A DNA stretch of 64,000 nt from Anaerolineae bacterium (GTDB taxonomy: Bacteria > Chloroflexota > Anaerolineae > Promineifilales > Promineifilaceae), in NCBI GenBank assembly GCA_023954475.1, contig JAMLHW010000005.1:1-64000 (forward strand), given 5' to 3'. Below, in pieces: positions 51,557-61,629 of this stretch. The position numbers and the translations under genes were made by a program. The notes beneath the pieces were generated by a model, which made no database searches, was not told the DNA's origin, and saw nothing but the letters and a program-made list of their open reading frames with translations. The first letter of the stretch is position 1; each line of letters starts with the position of its first letter.

Positions 51557-54394
51557 TTACAGCAAGTGACGGGCGTCGCCGTTGAGGGTGAAAGCAGCCC
51601 AGAAATAGGGCAGCGCGAAGTCGTCGCTGCGCAGCAAATCCAGTTGTGCCTGACGTAGAGCTTCGGCCGAATCGCGACCATCCAGCCAGGCCCGGTAAAA
51701 CGCCGTCATCAATTGCGCCGTAGCGGCGTCATCCACTTTCCACAGACCGGCTACCAGTCCGGCGGCACCGGCGTAGAGAAACGCGCTTGTCAAACCGAGC
51801 ACATCGCCGCCCAATGACTGCACCCGCGCCGAATCACAACCGCTGAGCACGACGGTCGCGCCTTGCAATCGGCCGAAGCGCAGATACAAATCAGAGGCAC
51901 GCAACCAGCGCCCACCGGCCAACGGCATGCCCGAACCGAGCGAATGCGCCGCATCGTAGTAAATGTGCCCGGCCAGATGAATCAGTGGTCGCTGCGCCAT
52001 CTGTTGCAACAGCGCGTCCTGTGTGGCGTCCGCATTGCGCAGCGCGTCGGCGTCCGGCAACAGCGTGAGCAACGAGTCAATTTCGGCATTGACAGCCGGC
52101 AAATAATCAGATTGCTCCGGTTCACCAGGATAACCGAGCAACAAAGGTCGTTCCGTTTTAGGCGACGACGGCAGCAACCGGCGACAATATTGCCAAATAG
52201 TCGCGCTCGGCGCAATTTGAATCGTCCAGCGCTCGACAGCGTACTGCTCGTGGAACCCATCGTACAGACCGGCAAACGGTATGTGGAACAGGCTGCTGTG
52301 CGGCAAGATGATCAGGCGCGATTTTTCACCGATGCGCGTTTCCAGCGGAGCCAACAGCCAATCATACAGTTGGGCCAATCGTTTTTGCACATCGCGCCGG
52401 TTTCTTTTCGGCCGAATGACCCAACGACGCGACTGCCGCCATGTTGCTTCCACCGTCGGCAGCGACACTTCGAGCGGCGTGAGTACGAGATCATCCAGTG
52501 TGTCGCTCGCCGTCAGGACGTGCAACTGCCCGTCGGCGATATAATACGACAGCAGCATGGTGTTGCTGTCGAGGAGGTCATGGACGTTGGTGAGATCGTT
52601 CTGTCGCCCGCTGCGCCATGCGTACGCCGTATTGTTTGCTGCGGCCAGACAGTCGTCCAATTGGTGCAATTGCCGTCGTAACTGCGCCAGTTCGTCCTGG
52701 GTGCGTGCATCGCTGTCGGCCACGACCGCCGCCCGCTGCCCCGTGGCGATCAGTTGTGCGCTGCTGCTCGCTGTCGCGACGGCAACACGTTGATCATACG
52801 CTGTGGCTATGGCTTCGCGCTCGGTGAGCAAGTCGTGCAGGTGTTGGTCGAGATCGTCATCGGTGAGCGGCTGTTCGACGAGCAAATCGGCTAGCGCCCG
52901 TGCTTTGAAATGCTCCACCCAATGCAGCACACGCGCTACACGCGTCGCGTTATCGGCCTGCGTATGGAGGGCGGCGAGCAATTCTTCGCCGATTTGCTGC
53001 TTGTCATCGAGGAAACCGGCTTGATGATGATGGGTGTTGAGGTTGCGTCGCATTGTGTCGAGCAGGTCGAGGGCGTGGGCGAAATGGGATTCGGCCGAAT
53101 CAATCGCACCACGCGCCGCAGCCAGCCGCCCCAACCCATGCCTGCAACGCACGCTGATCAATGGCGCGGCGTCACCGGAAAGATCGAGCGCGTGTTGATA
53201 ATGCGCTTTAGCCGTGTCCGGCTCCAGTTTCCATGTGCAATCAGCCAGGAGTGTCACCGCCTGCGCCTCCCGCAACGCCAATCCATGATCGATAAAGGGG
53301 CGCATAGCGACGCGTGCCCGCTCAATGGCGCGGTCATCGCGGCCCAGCTTATGCAGAATTTCGCCCTGCTCCAACTGCACTAAACCGAGCAAAAGCGGCA
53401 CGTTGAGCGTCGTCAGCAATGTTTCAGCTTGTTCGAGCGCGTCCAGCGCCCGCGTCAGGTTGGTGACGGTCGGATCATCAAGCCAAACGTGTGCCAGTTC
53501 GACCCATATCTGGGCTGACTCGATGCGGAACCCTCTCGGCCGATAGATGGCGAGTGATTGTTGCAGGAGACGTTCAGCAGTGGCGTTTTGATTGAGAGCG
53601 CGACGGATGCGGGCTTCGAGCAAATCGAGCGCGGCAGCATCTTGTCCATCGGGAGGCAGAGCTTCGGCCGAAACACGCGCCTGCATCAAATAGTCCAGCG
53701 CCTCCTGTAAATTGCCTTCCCGCAGATTGAGGAAGGTAAGGTTGCGCTCGACACGGACCACACTGTACGTATCATCGGCCGCTTTTAGTCCCGCATACGC
53801 TTGCTGGTAATACGTTCGCGCCTGCTCCAGCCTATCCAGGTTTTGCGCAGTGATACCCATGTGGTGCAGCGTACGCGCCATCCACAAAGGCGCATCAAGC
53901 TGAGCAAACAATTGGTACGCTCGTTCGAAACCTGCCAGAGCTTCTTCATCGCGCATAGCCCACATCAATACTTGAGCCAAATTCGACTCGACAAAGGCTA
54001 AACCTTGTGGAAAATCCACAAATTGCGGACGTAGCCACTCAGCCAGTGCAACGGCATCATCAAACCGTTCCAGATGTCCCAGTGCGTATATTTCACCTGT
54101 GCGGGTTTTGGCAACTTCAAACGGGGTACTATATTCTGCGTAGATGGCAGCGGCCACCTGAAAAGCTTCGAGACTTTCTGCACCAAATCCATGTGCACCG
54201 AGTACGTTGGCGCGGCCACGCCAGACCAGACCCATTCCTGATGGATCGATGCATTGATCAGCAAGTGCAGCTGCCTGATCCAGCAGCATCAGCGCAGAGT
54301 CGAGATCGCCTTCGTATCCGGTTTGCTCAGCCTCATATTTGAGCTGTTCAATTTGACGCATGACGTGCGCCGAGTTGTCGTTACCAGCATACAT
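51557..54394 (-). CDS. TPR-CHAT protein (caspase-like protease)
   Basis: The 945-residue protein has an N-terminal array of TPR-like helical repeats (about residues 10-480; for example GLVWRGRANVLGAHGFGAESLEAFQ and ARTLHHMGITAQNLDRLEQA), a helical linker, and a C-terminal CHAT peptidase domain. The catalytic dyad is visible as HLAGH with His810 and SGCDSA with Cys853. CHAT proteases are relatives of separase and caspases that cleave specific partners when the TPR part is triggered. It is the last gene of a four-gene unit with a sigma factor and an anti-sigma-like protein, whose product may be its substrate (inference). Confidence 0.88.
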   Translation of the reverse strand: MYAGNDNSAHVMRQIEQLKYEAEQTGYEGDLDSALMLLDQAAALADQCIDPSGMGLVWRGRANVLGAHGFGAESLEAFQVAAAIYAEYSTPFEVAKTRTGEIYALGHLERFDDAVALAEWLRPQFVDFPQGLAFVESNLAQVLMWAMRDEEALAGFERAYQLFAQLDAPLWMARTLHHMGITAQNLDRLEQARTYYQQAYAGLKAADDTYSVVRVERNLTFLNLREGNLQEALDYLMQARVSAEALPPDGQDAAALDLLEARIRRALNQNATAERLLQQSLAIYRPRGFRIESAQIWVELAHVWLDDPTVTNLTRALDALEQAETLLTTLNVPLLLGLVQLEQGEILHKLGRDDRAIERARVAMRPFIDHGLALREAQAVTLLADCTWKLEPDTAKAHYQHALDLSGDAAPLISVRCRHGLGRLAAARGAIDSAESHFAHALDLLDTMRRNLNTHHHQAGFLDDKQQIGEELLAALHTQADNATRVARVLHWVEHFKARALADLLVEQPLTDDDLDQHLHDLLTEREAIATAYDQRVAVATASSSAQLIATGQRAAVVADSDARTQDELAQLRRQLHQLDDCLAAANNTAYAWRSGRQNDLTNVHDLLDSNTMLLSYYIADGQLHVLTASDTLDDLVLTPLEVSLPTVEATWRQSRRWVIRPKRNRRDVQKRLAQLYDWLLAPLETRIGEKSRLIILPHSSLFHIPFAGLYDGFHEQYAVERWTIQIAPSATIWQYCRRLLPSSPKTERPLLLGYPGEPEQSDYLPAVNAEIDSLLTLLPDADALRNADATQDALLQQMAQRPLIHLAGHIYYDAAHSLGSGMPLAGGRWLRASDLYLRFGRLQGATVVLSGCDSARVQSLGGDVLGLTSAFLYAGAAGLVAGLWKVDDAATAQLMTAFYRAWLDGRDSAEALRQAQLDLLRSDDFALPYFWAAFTLNGDARHLL

Positions 54395-54447
54395 GTTGGA
54401 AGTGAATGCGATTTGTCACCTTTTCCCGAAGCAGTAGAAGGCTATTT

Positions 54448-54765
54448 TTACGTACTTTTCTTGAAGTACACTTTGTAGCCGTAGTAAACGGTGCCAATCG
54501 CAAAACTGATAAATAGCGCACCATAAATAACTGAAAACCCAACAGGATAGCTCGTCAATTCAGGCGTTTCAGGGCCCCGCGTGAAACCGCCAATGCAGCA
54601 TCCATTGTCACCATTTACGAGAATCTCAATCGCGTTGCTCGTCCCGTAATCGCTAAAGAGTGGCGCAAAATAAAACAGGCCGATAATCCAGAGGACAATC
54701 CAAGCGATCAGGAATGCGAAGAACCATTTTTTATCTCTGTTTGAAACGCTGTTTGTGTTCATCAT
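54448..54765 (-). CDS. Small two-helix membrane protein
   Basis: The 105 residues contain two hydrophobic segments (about 14-34 and 77-97) joined by a polar loop with a CC pair (NGDNGCCIGGF). No family is recognised. It lies between the anti-sigma-like gene and the CHAT gene on the same strand and could be the membrane partner of that system. The second codon is also ATG. Confidence 0.65.
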   Translation of the reverse strand: MMNTNSVSNRDKKWFFAFLIAWIVLWIIGLFYFAPLFSDYGTSNAIEILVNGDNGCCIGGFTRGPETPELTSYPVGFSVIYGALFISFAIGTVYYGYKVYFKKST

Positions 54766-54818
54766 TATCCCTCCTGCCCACTATGTTGCTATGACGATTA
54801 CGGCATTTGCCGGCAATC

Positions 54819-55514
54819 TTACGGCAACCGAATGTCGCTAATAATGTGATGCTGACCGGCGATGTGTAGAAGTAACGCATAGGTTTGATCTGTATGTAAG
54901 CGCTCAAAGACGCAACTCCCCATTTCGTCAATGGTGCTTTCCTGGACTATCACTGCGTCTGCGCTGGTCAAGATCCACGTTGATGAGCCTTCTAGTCGCT
55001 GTTCGAGTTGGTCGTTTTCGGCCGAAACCGTACAGAACAAATCACGCATAGACGCATCGCGTTCATTGACACCGACATCGAGTTCGACAGTCAGACTATC
55101 GCCCAGAGCAACCTCAACCGGCTCGACATCCAGATCGGCACCACGAGCCAGCGCGGCGCGTGTTTGAGGCGCAAATCCGGCAAACGGCGTCGCCACAGCT
55201 GCTTTGACACGCGGCCACAATTGCATACCCTGCAAATCTGGTCGCGGCGGCACTTTTATAGACAATACGTCGTCATCGGCTGCCGTTTGTTGTGCCGACA
55301 ACTCCGACATAATTTGATATTCCACTACACAATCACTACACACACTGAAATGTTGCTTCAACTCCGGGTATTGACGCTGGGCATCAGCCAGGTCCAAACC
55401 GGCATCAATACAGCGAGCCATCAACTCACCGGCAAAATTGCATTGAATATCATAACTGCCGGTTGTATAAATGCGTTTGAGCGCACGCTCAAGAAAATAG
55501 ATTTGTGGTGTCAT
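54819..55514 (-). CDS. Putative zinc-binding anti-sigma factor
   Basis: The 231-residue protein has the HX3CX2C zinc anti-sigma signature as HFSVCSDC (His55, Cys59, Cys62). Cys25 and Cys35 lie upstream in a helical N-terminus. After about residue 105 comes a beta-rich domain (LDVEPVEVALGDSLTVELDVGV.., written in outline) unlike common anti-sigma tails. No membrane helix is seen. It is encoded between the sigma factor and the small membrane protein, the usual place for an anti-sigma gene. It is a candidate target of the CHAT protease. Confidence 0.65.
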   Translation of the reverse strand: MTPQIYFLERALKRIYTTGSYDIQCNFAGELMARCIDAGLDLADAQRQYPELKQHFSVCSDCVVEYQIMSELSAQQTAADDDVLSIKVPPRPDLQGMQLWPRVKAAVATPFAGFAPQTRAALARGADLDVEPVEVALGDSLTVELDVGVNERDASMRDLFCTVSAENDQLEQRLEGSSTWILTSADAVIVQESTIDEMGSCVFERLHTDQTYALLLHIAGQHHIISDIRLP

Positions 55515-55646
55515 GTTCTCACCTCACCATTAAATTTGAAGCCCACACTGCTGCCGTCGACTGATTTGTACCAATACAAAGTTGTGTGACACCAGGCGTT
55601 GCAGGTGTGACCCTCTATCTTATTAGACCGCAAAAATCGGTCGCAC

Positions 55647-56210
55647 TTACAGTCCCAGTACATCTTCACTGGTTTTGAAGCCGTAGCCCTGCAGACATTT
55701 GCGCAAATCCTGCCGGGCACGGGCGGCAAGCTGATTGACATTGTTGCGCGTTAAATCCAATTCTTGCGCTGCTGCCGCCGGACGCATTCCCTGCAAATCG
55801 ACCAGCTCAAAAACCCGACGGCGCTGTGGCGAAAGTCGCTTCACACAAGGTTGCAAACGTGCCCAAATCTGCGTTGCATCTGTTTGGTGCAGCGGACTGC
55901 TATGATCCGGCGGATCAAACGTTAATTCAACTGTGTCGATCTCGTCGCCGAACTGCCGAATTACTTCGCGACTCAGGATGGTCCAACAATAGGTACGGAA
56001 ACTGCTAGTGAAGTTGAACTGGTAGATACCTCGCCGTTGCAAATTCTGAAACGCTTGAACGGCGGCATCGTAACCGCAATCATCTGATTGTCGATAGCGA
56101 CGCGCGAGGTGGATTGCATCTTTGTAGAGCATAAACCACAGGTCGTTGGTGGCGTCTTCGTCGCCCTGACGCAGGAGTCGGACCCATTCCTGATCACTGA
56201 CTGTTGTCAT
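55647..56210 (-). CDS. RNA polymerase sigma factor (ECF-like)
   Basis: The 187 residues have a sigma-2-like region (about 20-95; LWFMLYKDAIHLARRYRQSD, FRTYCWTILSREVIRQF) and a sigma-4 helix-turn-helix (about 122-175; LSPQRRRVFELVDLQGM, AAAAQELDLTRNNVNQLAARARQDLRKCL). It lacks sigma-1 and sigma-3, as in group IV factors. It heads the operon with the anti-sigma-like, small membrane and TPR-CHAT genes and probably transcribes it. Confidence 0.8.
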   Translation of the reverse strand: MTTVSDQEWVRLLRQGDEDATNDLWFMLYKDAIHLARRYRQSDDCGYDAAVQAFQNLQRRGIYQFNFTSSFRTYCWTILSREVIRQFGDEIDTVELTFDPPDHSSPLHQTDATQIWARLQPCVKRLSPQRRRVFELVDLQGMRPAAAAQELDLTRNNVNQLAARARQDLRKCLQGYGFKTSEDVLGL

Positions 56211-56742
56211 ATTGAAGTTGTCCGTATATCTTGTCGATACGGTGAAACTACTGGAGCTCCCTGTAGATATCGAGTTAAGTTGACGTTGCCTGTGATTTGC
56301 TCAAAAAATCCTGACTACACCAGGTAGAGAACAGTTAGCAAGTTGAGAATCGTGAGATTATCGCGTGATGCTAGCACAAGTTGAGACGAATTACCAAATT
56401 GGGTGTCACCGCATGTAAATTGCGCGTTCTTATAAGGTAGAGGTGCCCGAGGGAAGCGACTAACCCGATTGTAGTCGAGAGTCAGAGGCAGCTTGGTAGG
56501 CGATTCCAGTCGCCGCATTGACCTTCCGTTGTGCTGGGGAGTATGGCGGGAGGTTTTTTTGTGAGATGGTGTTGCGGCTTGCCCCATACAAATGATTATC
56601 TGTTTCTGACACAGAGTCAGACTATTTCTTACACGGCTCAAACAGATATGGCCTATACTTACGAAAGGCCATTTTCGGCCGAAATGACGTGATCATTTAC
56701 TGACAACCCGCATGTCTTGCGGGTAACGTAAGGAATTAAAAA
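56211..56742. other. Intergenic region between the sigma-factor gene and clpC
   Basis: About 530 bp with no convincing gene; the one open frame of about 100 codons has no homologue-like features. Within it, CCTTCCG (56522-56528) pairs with CGGGAGG (about 56544-56550) and is followed by a T run, a terminator-like hairpin after a GC-rich stretch (from about 56430) that looks structured. A TCGGCCGA copy is at 56675-56682 and a CCCGCA/TGCGGG hairpin lies just before clpC. Confidence 0.4.
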
Positions 56743-59187
56743 ATGCGCTTTGATCGCTTTACAGAACGCGCTCAGGATGCTGCAGCGCGGACATACGAAA
56801 TCGTACAACGATATAACCATACCCAGATGGACACAGAGCACCTGCTACTGGCTTTGCTGGAACAGGAAGACGGGGCAGTACCCAAGCTCATGCAAGATTT
56901 AGGCGTCGATACCGATGCCATGCAGCGACGCGTAGACGAAGAGTTGCGCCAAAGCCCGAAAGTATCGGTATACGGCAGCGGTGTCGGACAGGTTTTTCAA
57001 ACGCCCCGTATCCGCACCGTGATTGAACTCGCACAGAAAGAAGCCAAAAATCTGAACGATGAATACATCTCTACCGAACACATCTTCCTGGCCATGCTCG
57101 CCGAACGCAACACACCAACGGCGCGCATCATGCAGGAATTCGGGGTAACACGTCAAAAGGTACTCGATGCCGTCAAGACATTGCGTGGCGGGCAGCCGGT
57201 AACCGACCGCCAGGCAGAGAGCCGCTATCGGACATTGGAGAAATTCACACGTGATCTCACCGTTTTGGCGCGTGAAGGCAAACTGGACCCGGTAATCGGC
57301 CGAGATGATGAAATCCTGCGCGTCGTTCAGGTACTCAGCCGCCGTTCCAAAAACAACCCGGTACTCATTGGTGAAGCCGGTGTCGGCAAAACTGCCATCG
57401 TTGAAGGATTGGCACAGAAAATTGTCGACAACGATGTTCCCGAAAACTTGCTCAACAAAACAGTCGTCTCCCTCGATCTCGGTGCCATGATTGCCGGCAG
57501 CCGTTTCCGTGGCGAATTTGAAGAACGCCTCAAAGCAGCCATGGACGAGATCAAGCAAGCCCAGGGTGAAATCATCCTCTTTATCGATGAGTTGCACACC
57601 GTAGTCGGAGCCGGTGCGGCACAAGGCGCGATGGACGCCAGCAATATGATGAAGCCCGCCCTGGCGCGCGGTGAGTTGCAAGCGGTAGGCGCGACGACAA
57701 TGGACGAGTACCGCCAATACATCGAGCGTGACAGCGCACTGGAGCGCCGTTTTGCACCTGTTTTTGTCGATGAGCCGTCAGTCGAGGCCACGATAGAGAT
57801 GTTGCGCGGTTTGCGCGAACGGTATGAAGCCCACCACAATGTGACTTATTCTGACGATGCATTGGTGGCAGCGGCCAAATTGTCGCATCGCTATGTCAGC
57901 GACCGCTTTTTGCCGGATAAAGCAATTGACCTGATGGATGAGGCAGCGGCCAAATTGCGCGTCGCGCTGCATACGTTGCCGCCTGAATTGAAGGCGCTGA
58001 AAGCAGAATTGGACAAACTAAAATCGGCCGAAGAAGAAGCCCATACGGTACGCGACTATGAACGCGCGGCCACCTGCCGCGCTGACCGGCTGCGCGTGGA
58101 AGGCGAATTTCAGGAAATGTACGACGCCTGGCAAGCGGAGAATTCGCTTGACGAGGTCGTCGACGAGCATGACATTGCCGAAGTGGTGTCAGCGTGGACC
58201 GGCATTCCGATGAAGCAAATGCTGGAAACAGAAGCAGATAAATTGCTGAATATGGAAACGCGTCTGCATGAACGCATCGTCGGCCAAAACAAAGCGATTG
58301 AAGCGTTGTCGGACGCCATTCGCCGCAGCCGCTCCGGTTTGAGCGATCCCCGTCGGCCGATTGGCTCCTTCATCTTTCTCGGCAGCTCCGGCGTCGGCAA
58401 AACTGAATTAGCCAAAGCGCTGGCCGAGTTCATGTTTGACGATGAAGATGCCCTGATCCGCATCGATATGAGCGAATACCGCGAACAACACACAGTCAGC
58501 CGCCTTTTCGGTGCGCCACCCGGCTACGTCGGCTACGACCAGGGCGGACAACTCACCGAGCAGGTGCGTCGTCGTCCGTACAGCGTCGTCCTGTTCGACG
58601 AAATCGAAAAGGCGCATTCCGATGTGTGGAATGCACTGCTGCAACTGCTCGACGACGGGCGTTTGACCGACGGTCAGGGTCGTACCGTCAATTTCCGCAA
58701 TACGGTCGTGATCATGACCAGCAACGTGGGCACATCGTTTGTGCGTCGTTCCGGTGCACTCGGCTTCGGCCTGGGCAGCGACGATGAGATGAATTCACAC
58801 AAGCATATCGAAGATGAACTGAAGCGTACTTTCCGGCCGGAATTTATCAATCGCGTCGACGAGATCATCATTTTCGAGCCGTTGTCACAAGAGGACATGG
58901 TCGAGATTGTCGAGTTACAGTTACAGGAGATTCGCACACGGCTGGCTGAACACAATCTGACCGTCAATCTGACTTTAGCAGCCAAAGAATGGCTGGCGAA
59001 GCAGGGCTATGACAAAGATTTCGGCGCTCGGCCGATGAAACGGGCGATGCAGCGTTACGTAGAAAGCCCTCTGTCGGTGAAGATGCTCAAGGGCGATGTC
59101 AAGCCCGGCGACATCGTCGTCGTCGATGTCGAAGACGGTGAACTGATCTTTACCAAACAGGTCGAAGAGGCAGCTTACGTATTGTAA
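56743..59187 (+). CDS. clpC: ATP-dependent Clp protease ATPase subunit ClpC
   Basis: The 814-residue AAA+ unfoldase has paired N-terminal Clp repeats (1-145), a first ATPase ([26 protein letters not shown]), a short middle domain with a UVR-like DYERAATCR segment rather than the long ClpB coiled coil, and a second ATPase ([24 protein letters not shown]). The ALGFGLGS loop provides an LGF tripeptide that docks ClpP. Together these favour ClpC over ClpB. AAGGA precedes the start. Confidence 0.93.
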   Translation: MRFDRFTERAQDAAARTYEIVQRYNHTQMDTEHLLLALLEQEDGAVPKLMQDLGVDTDAMQRRVDEELRQSPKVSVYGSGVGQVFQTPRIRTVIELAQKEAKNLNDEYISTEHIFLAMLAERNTPTARIMQEFGVTRQKVLDAVKTLRGGQPVTDRQAESRYRTLEKFTRDLTVLAREGKLDPVIGRDDEILRVVQVLSRRSKNNPVLIGEAGVGKTAIVEGLAQKIVDNDVPENLLNKTVVSLDLGAMIAGSRFRGEFEERLKAAMDEIKQAQGEIILFIDELHTVVGAGAAQGAMDASNMMKPALARGELQAVGATTMDEYRQYIERDSALERRFAPVFVDEPSVEATIEMLRGLRERYEAHHNVTYSDDALVAAAKLSHRYVSDRFLPDKAIDLMDEAAAKLRVALHTLPPELKALKAELDKLKSAEEEAHTVRDYERAATCRADRLRVEGEFQEMYDAWQAENSLDEVVDEHDIAEVVSAWTGIPMKQMLETEADKLLNMETRLHERIVGQNKAIEALSDAIRRSRSGLSDPRRPIGSFIFLGSSGVGKTELAKALAEFMFDDEDALIRIDMSEYREQHTVSRLFGAPPGYVGYDQGGQLTEQVRRRPYSVVLFDEIEKAHSDVWNALLQLLDDGRLTDGQGRTVNFRNTVVIMTSNVGTSFVRRSGALGFGLGSDDEMNSHKHIEDELKRTFRPEFINRVDEIIIFEPLSQEDMVEIVELQLQEIRTRLAEHNLTVNLTLAAKEWLAKQGYDKDFGARPMKRAMQRYVESPLSVKMLKGDVKPGDIVVVDVEDGELIFTKQVEEAAYVL

Positions 59188-59213
59188 TTGGCACGTTAGT
59201 TGACGAGCAATTC

Positions 59214-59248
59214 AAAGCGGAGAGCAAGCGTATGCTCTCCGCTTTTTT
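59214..59248 (+). terminator. Intrinsic terminator of clpC
   Basis: AAAGCGGAGAGCA and TGCTCTCCGCTTT pair in a 13-bp perfect stem followed by T residues. Confidence 0.88.
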
Positions 59249-59321
59249 GTTATTGGACCAAGCCGGGATTGTCAATGCTGCCTGAAGAAATCTGCCTTCC
59301 GGCTTGGTTACTACTGTTTAC

Positions 59322-59984
59322 CTAACTGGTCTGCTTGATAAGCTGGCGCAGCTTCAAGGCAAAAACGCATACGATGATGCCGCCAAGCAAGATCAAGAAA
59401 CCGATGAAGCGCACAAACGTGGCGGTGAAGAATGCGGGGTTGACAAACATCAACGCGCCGACCACCAGAAGAATGATACCGGAGATGAGGCTTACCCAGC
59501 GCACGCGGCCGCCGCGCAGCGCCCCTAACAACGCGATAATTGCGGCTAGCGACAGGATTCCGGCAGTCACATAAACGATGGCGCTCGATGTCATGGTAGC
59601 GAGCTGTGAACTGTAGGCGATGATGATCGCGCCAATCCCCATACCGACAAGACCACGCACTATCGAAGAACTGCGCCGCCGCAGTCCGTTGATAAGATGG
59701 ATGGCACTGTCAAATACGATGTAAACGCCGATCAGCAGTGCCAGCAGGTTGAGTGCCGCATCGGGTGTAAACAGTGCAATTAAACCGATAACGCTGAGTA
59801 CGATGCCGCGCAGCAGCAGAACCCACCAACCTTTGCGCATGACGTAGTCATAGGCATCGTCTTCGGCCGAATGCTGTCTGTTGATGACGATTTCCCCTTC
59901 CAGAACATCAGGTGACGCACCAGAACCGGGGCTTTCTTCAAGAATCTCACCTTCAATGATGTCATCGTCTTGGAAATTGGCCAT
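59322..59984 (-). CDS. HdeD-like (DUF308) membrane protein
   Basis: The 220-residue protein has an acidic soluble N-terminus (about 1-50) and six hydrophobic helices from about residue 52 in the HdeD/DUF308 pattern (WWVLLLRGIVLSVIGLIALF, LLALLIGVYIVFDSAIHLI, GRVRWVSLISGIILLVVGALM). HdeD is linked to acid resistance in enterobacteria; the role elsewhere is unknown. The N-terminus carries two EGEI motifs (IIEGEILEE, VLEGEIVI) similar to the tail of DnaK. Confidence 0.78.
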   Translation of the reverse strand: MANFQDDDIIEGEILEESPGSGASPDVLEGEIVINRQHSAEDDAYDYVMRKGWWVLLLRGIVLSVIGLIALFTPDAALNLLALLIGVYIVFDSAIHLINGLRRRSSSIVRGLVGMGIGAIIIAYSSQLATMTSSAIVYVTAGILSLAAIIALLGALRGGRVRWVSLISGIILLVVGALMFVNPAFFTATFVRFIGFLILLGGIIVCVFALKLRQLIKQTS

Positions 59985-59986
59985 TG

Positions 59987-60565
59987 TTAACTCCGGGAGA
60001 CATCACCGATATCTGCATTCTGTGATGGGGGAAGTTGACTGATGTACGCTTCAGCCGCCTTGCGATGGCGTTCTTCCTGTTTAACCAATGCGCGTTGGCT
60101 TTTCATCAACTTGACAGCTTCATCGAATTTCAGATCGTGGTGGTGCATATAATATGACGCCAGCAGAACGGCGGATCGACCGCGTCCTTTGGCGCAATGG
60201 ACAAGTACGGTGCACCCTGCATTGTGGGCTTTTTCGATGAAGTCGACACCTTCGGCTATGATTTCGGCCGAAGGGACTGTCACATCCCATACCTTCAGTT
60301 GCAGATAGTCGATGTCATGTTTTTCATAAAAGTCGAGGTCGTCGTGGCGTTCGGCGCGAATGTTGACAACAGCATTGATACCGTTTTCCAGGATAAAGTC
60401 GTAGTCGCGATCATACGTCGGTGCCCCACCCAGCCAGATACCGGGCGTAATCTCGCTAAACCAGTCATTGTCGCTAACCGTTTCGTGGAAGAACCGGATG
60501 GCAGGGTAGAATTTATCGAAAACGTAGTGAAATGGATTCATGCTGTAAGTGACCACCCTTTTCAT
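59987..60565 (-). CDS. Dual-specificity protein phosphatase
   Basis: The product of about 192 residues has the CX5R active site VHCAKGRGRSA (Cys124, Arg130) and general acid Asp94 (VWDVTVPS). The WFSEITPGIWLGG opening and length are similar to PTPMT1-like phosphatases of phosphatidylglycerophosphate or phosphoproteins. An internal ATG at 60541 preceded by AAGGGTGG could be the true start. It is followed by the HdeD-like gene with almost no gap, suggesting co-transcription. Confidence 0.85.
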   Translation of the reverse strand: MKRVVTYSMNPFHYVFDKFYPAIRFFHETVSDNDWFSEITPGIWLGGAPTYDRDYDFILENGINAVVNIRAERHDDLDFYEKHDIDYLQLKVWDVTVPSAEIIAEGVDFIEKAHNAGCTVLVHCAKGRGRSAVLLASYYMHHHDLKFDEAVKLMKSQRALVKQEERHRKAAEAYISQLPPSQNADIGDVSRS

Positions 60566-60696
60566 CAACTGTTTTATTGCACTTATAAGAGTAGCGATTT
60601 CTTGACTCTACGGCAAATAGGTGCCTGAAATAGGACGAATGAACAAACCGGGGTACAGTTCAGGATATTGTATGTCCTTTTCGGCCGAATACGATC

Positions 60697-61482
60697 ATGA
60701 CATCTCCGAACAAACCACCCACACTTCAACGCCGTCAGCCCAGAGGAATCGATGTTGAAACGGCTTTGCTCAACTTCGCCATCGTCACATTTATGGTCGA
60801 ACCGTCTGCGTTACGCCGTCACGTTCATCCTCGCTTTGAACCGGAAACCATCATCGCACCGGACGGCACCGAGAAGGCGTTGATTTCCGTCGTGCCGTTT
60901 GTCGATAGTGACTTCCACTTTGTGCATTTGCCACAATTGAAATGGCGATTCGGGCAAACCAATTACCGTGCCTATGTCCGCGATACGCAGACAGACGCAC
61001 ACGTAGTCTGGTTTTTCGGCACAGTGCTGGATTCGTGGACAAACGTTGTGCCGCGTTTTCTGTGGCGCTTGCCGTGGCACCGGGCACGTATCGAATTTGA
61101 TTGTGTGTATGATGAGCAAGCCGGTCGGTTTACGCGCTATCAGATGTCGGCCGCAAGCGAGTGGGCTGCGGCCGAATTGACCCTCACCGACACCGGTCAA
61201 TCACCACAGACGCTACCGGGCTTTGACGCGCTCGGGACCGGCTTGAGCCTGTTGACGCATCCGATGCAGGGTTACTACTACCGGCGTGACGGCAAAGTCG
61301 GCGGGTACGAAATCTGGCACGACTGGCTGCAAACGACGGTTGGTCGAGCAGAAGTTGCCCGCTTTCCGCTGCTGGCACGGCTGAATCTGGTCACGGAAGG
61401 GGATGTGAGCACACTTCACAGCGTATTGCTGCAACGCCGGACGGATTTCACCATTTACCTGCCGCCACATAAGGTAGCATAA
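60697..61482 (+). CDS. DUF2071 (YqjF-like) protein
   Basis: The 261-residue protein matches the DUF2071 family, which has the acetoacetate-decarboxylase-like fold: FAIVTFMVEPSALRRHVHPRFEPE, a FRQTNYRAYV-type segment here as FGQTNYRAYVRD, and a HPMQGYYYRRDGKVGGYEIWHDWLQ segment (about residues 187-212, in outline). No catalytic Lys assignment is possible. It is monocistronic; function unknown. Confidence 0.7.
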   Translation: MTSPNKPPTLQRRQPRGIDVETALLNFAIVTFMVEPSALRRHVHPRFEPETIIAPDGTEKALISVVPFVDSDFHFVHLPQLKWRFGQTNYRAYVRDTQTDAHVVWFFGTVLDSWTNVVPRFLWRLPWHRARIEFDCVYDEQAGRFTRYQMSAASEWAAAELTLTDTGQSPQTLPGFDALGTGLSLLTHPMQGYYYRRDGKVGGYEIWHDWLQTTVGRAEVARFPLLARLNLVTEGDVSTLHSVLLQRRTDFTIYLPPHKVA

Positions 61483-61629
61483 GCCGGTTTCGGCCGAATT
61501 CGACATCCACCACCACCCAAACAACACATACTCTTCATCTACACTTCACATCTGTGCGTAAACTGGATAGAGAGTGTCATCCATTGGCACGATCACGTTC
61601 AAATGACAATCAGTGTGGAGAGTATGAGC

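Noticed and set aside
56430-56520. Lysine riboswitch or degenerate tRNA suggested by a GTAGAGGTGC segment
   Set aside because: The other conserved blocks of the lysine aptamer are missing and no cloverleaf with a proper T-loop can be drawn.
56315-56641. 108-codon reverse-strand frame upstream of clpC
   Set aside because: Composition is unlike the neighbouring genes, there are no family motifs and no ribosome-binding site, and it covers a stretch that looks like structured RNA with a terminator.
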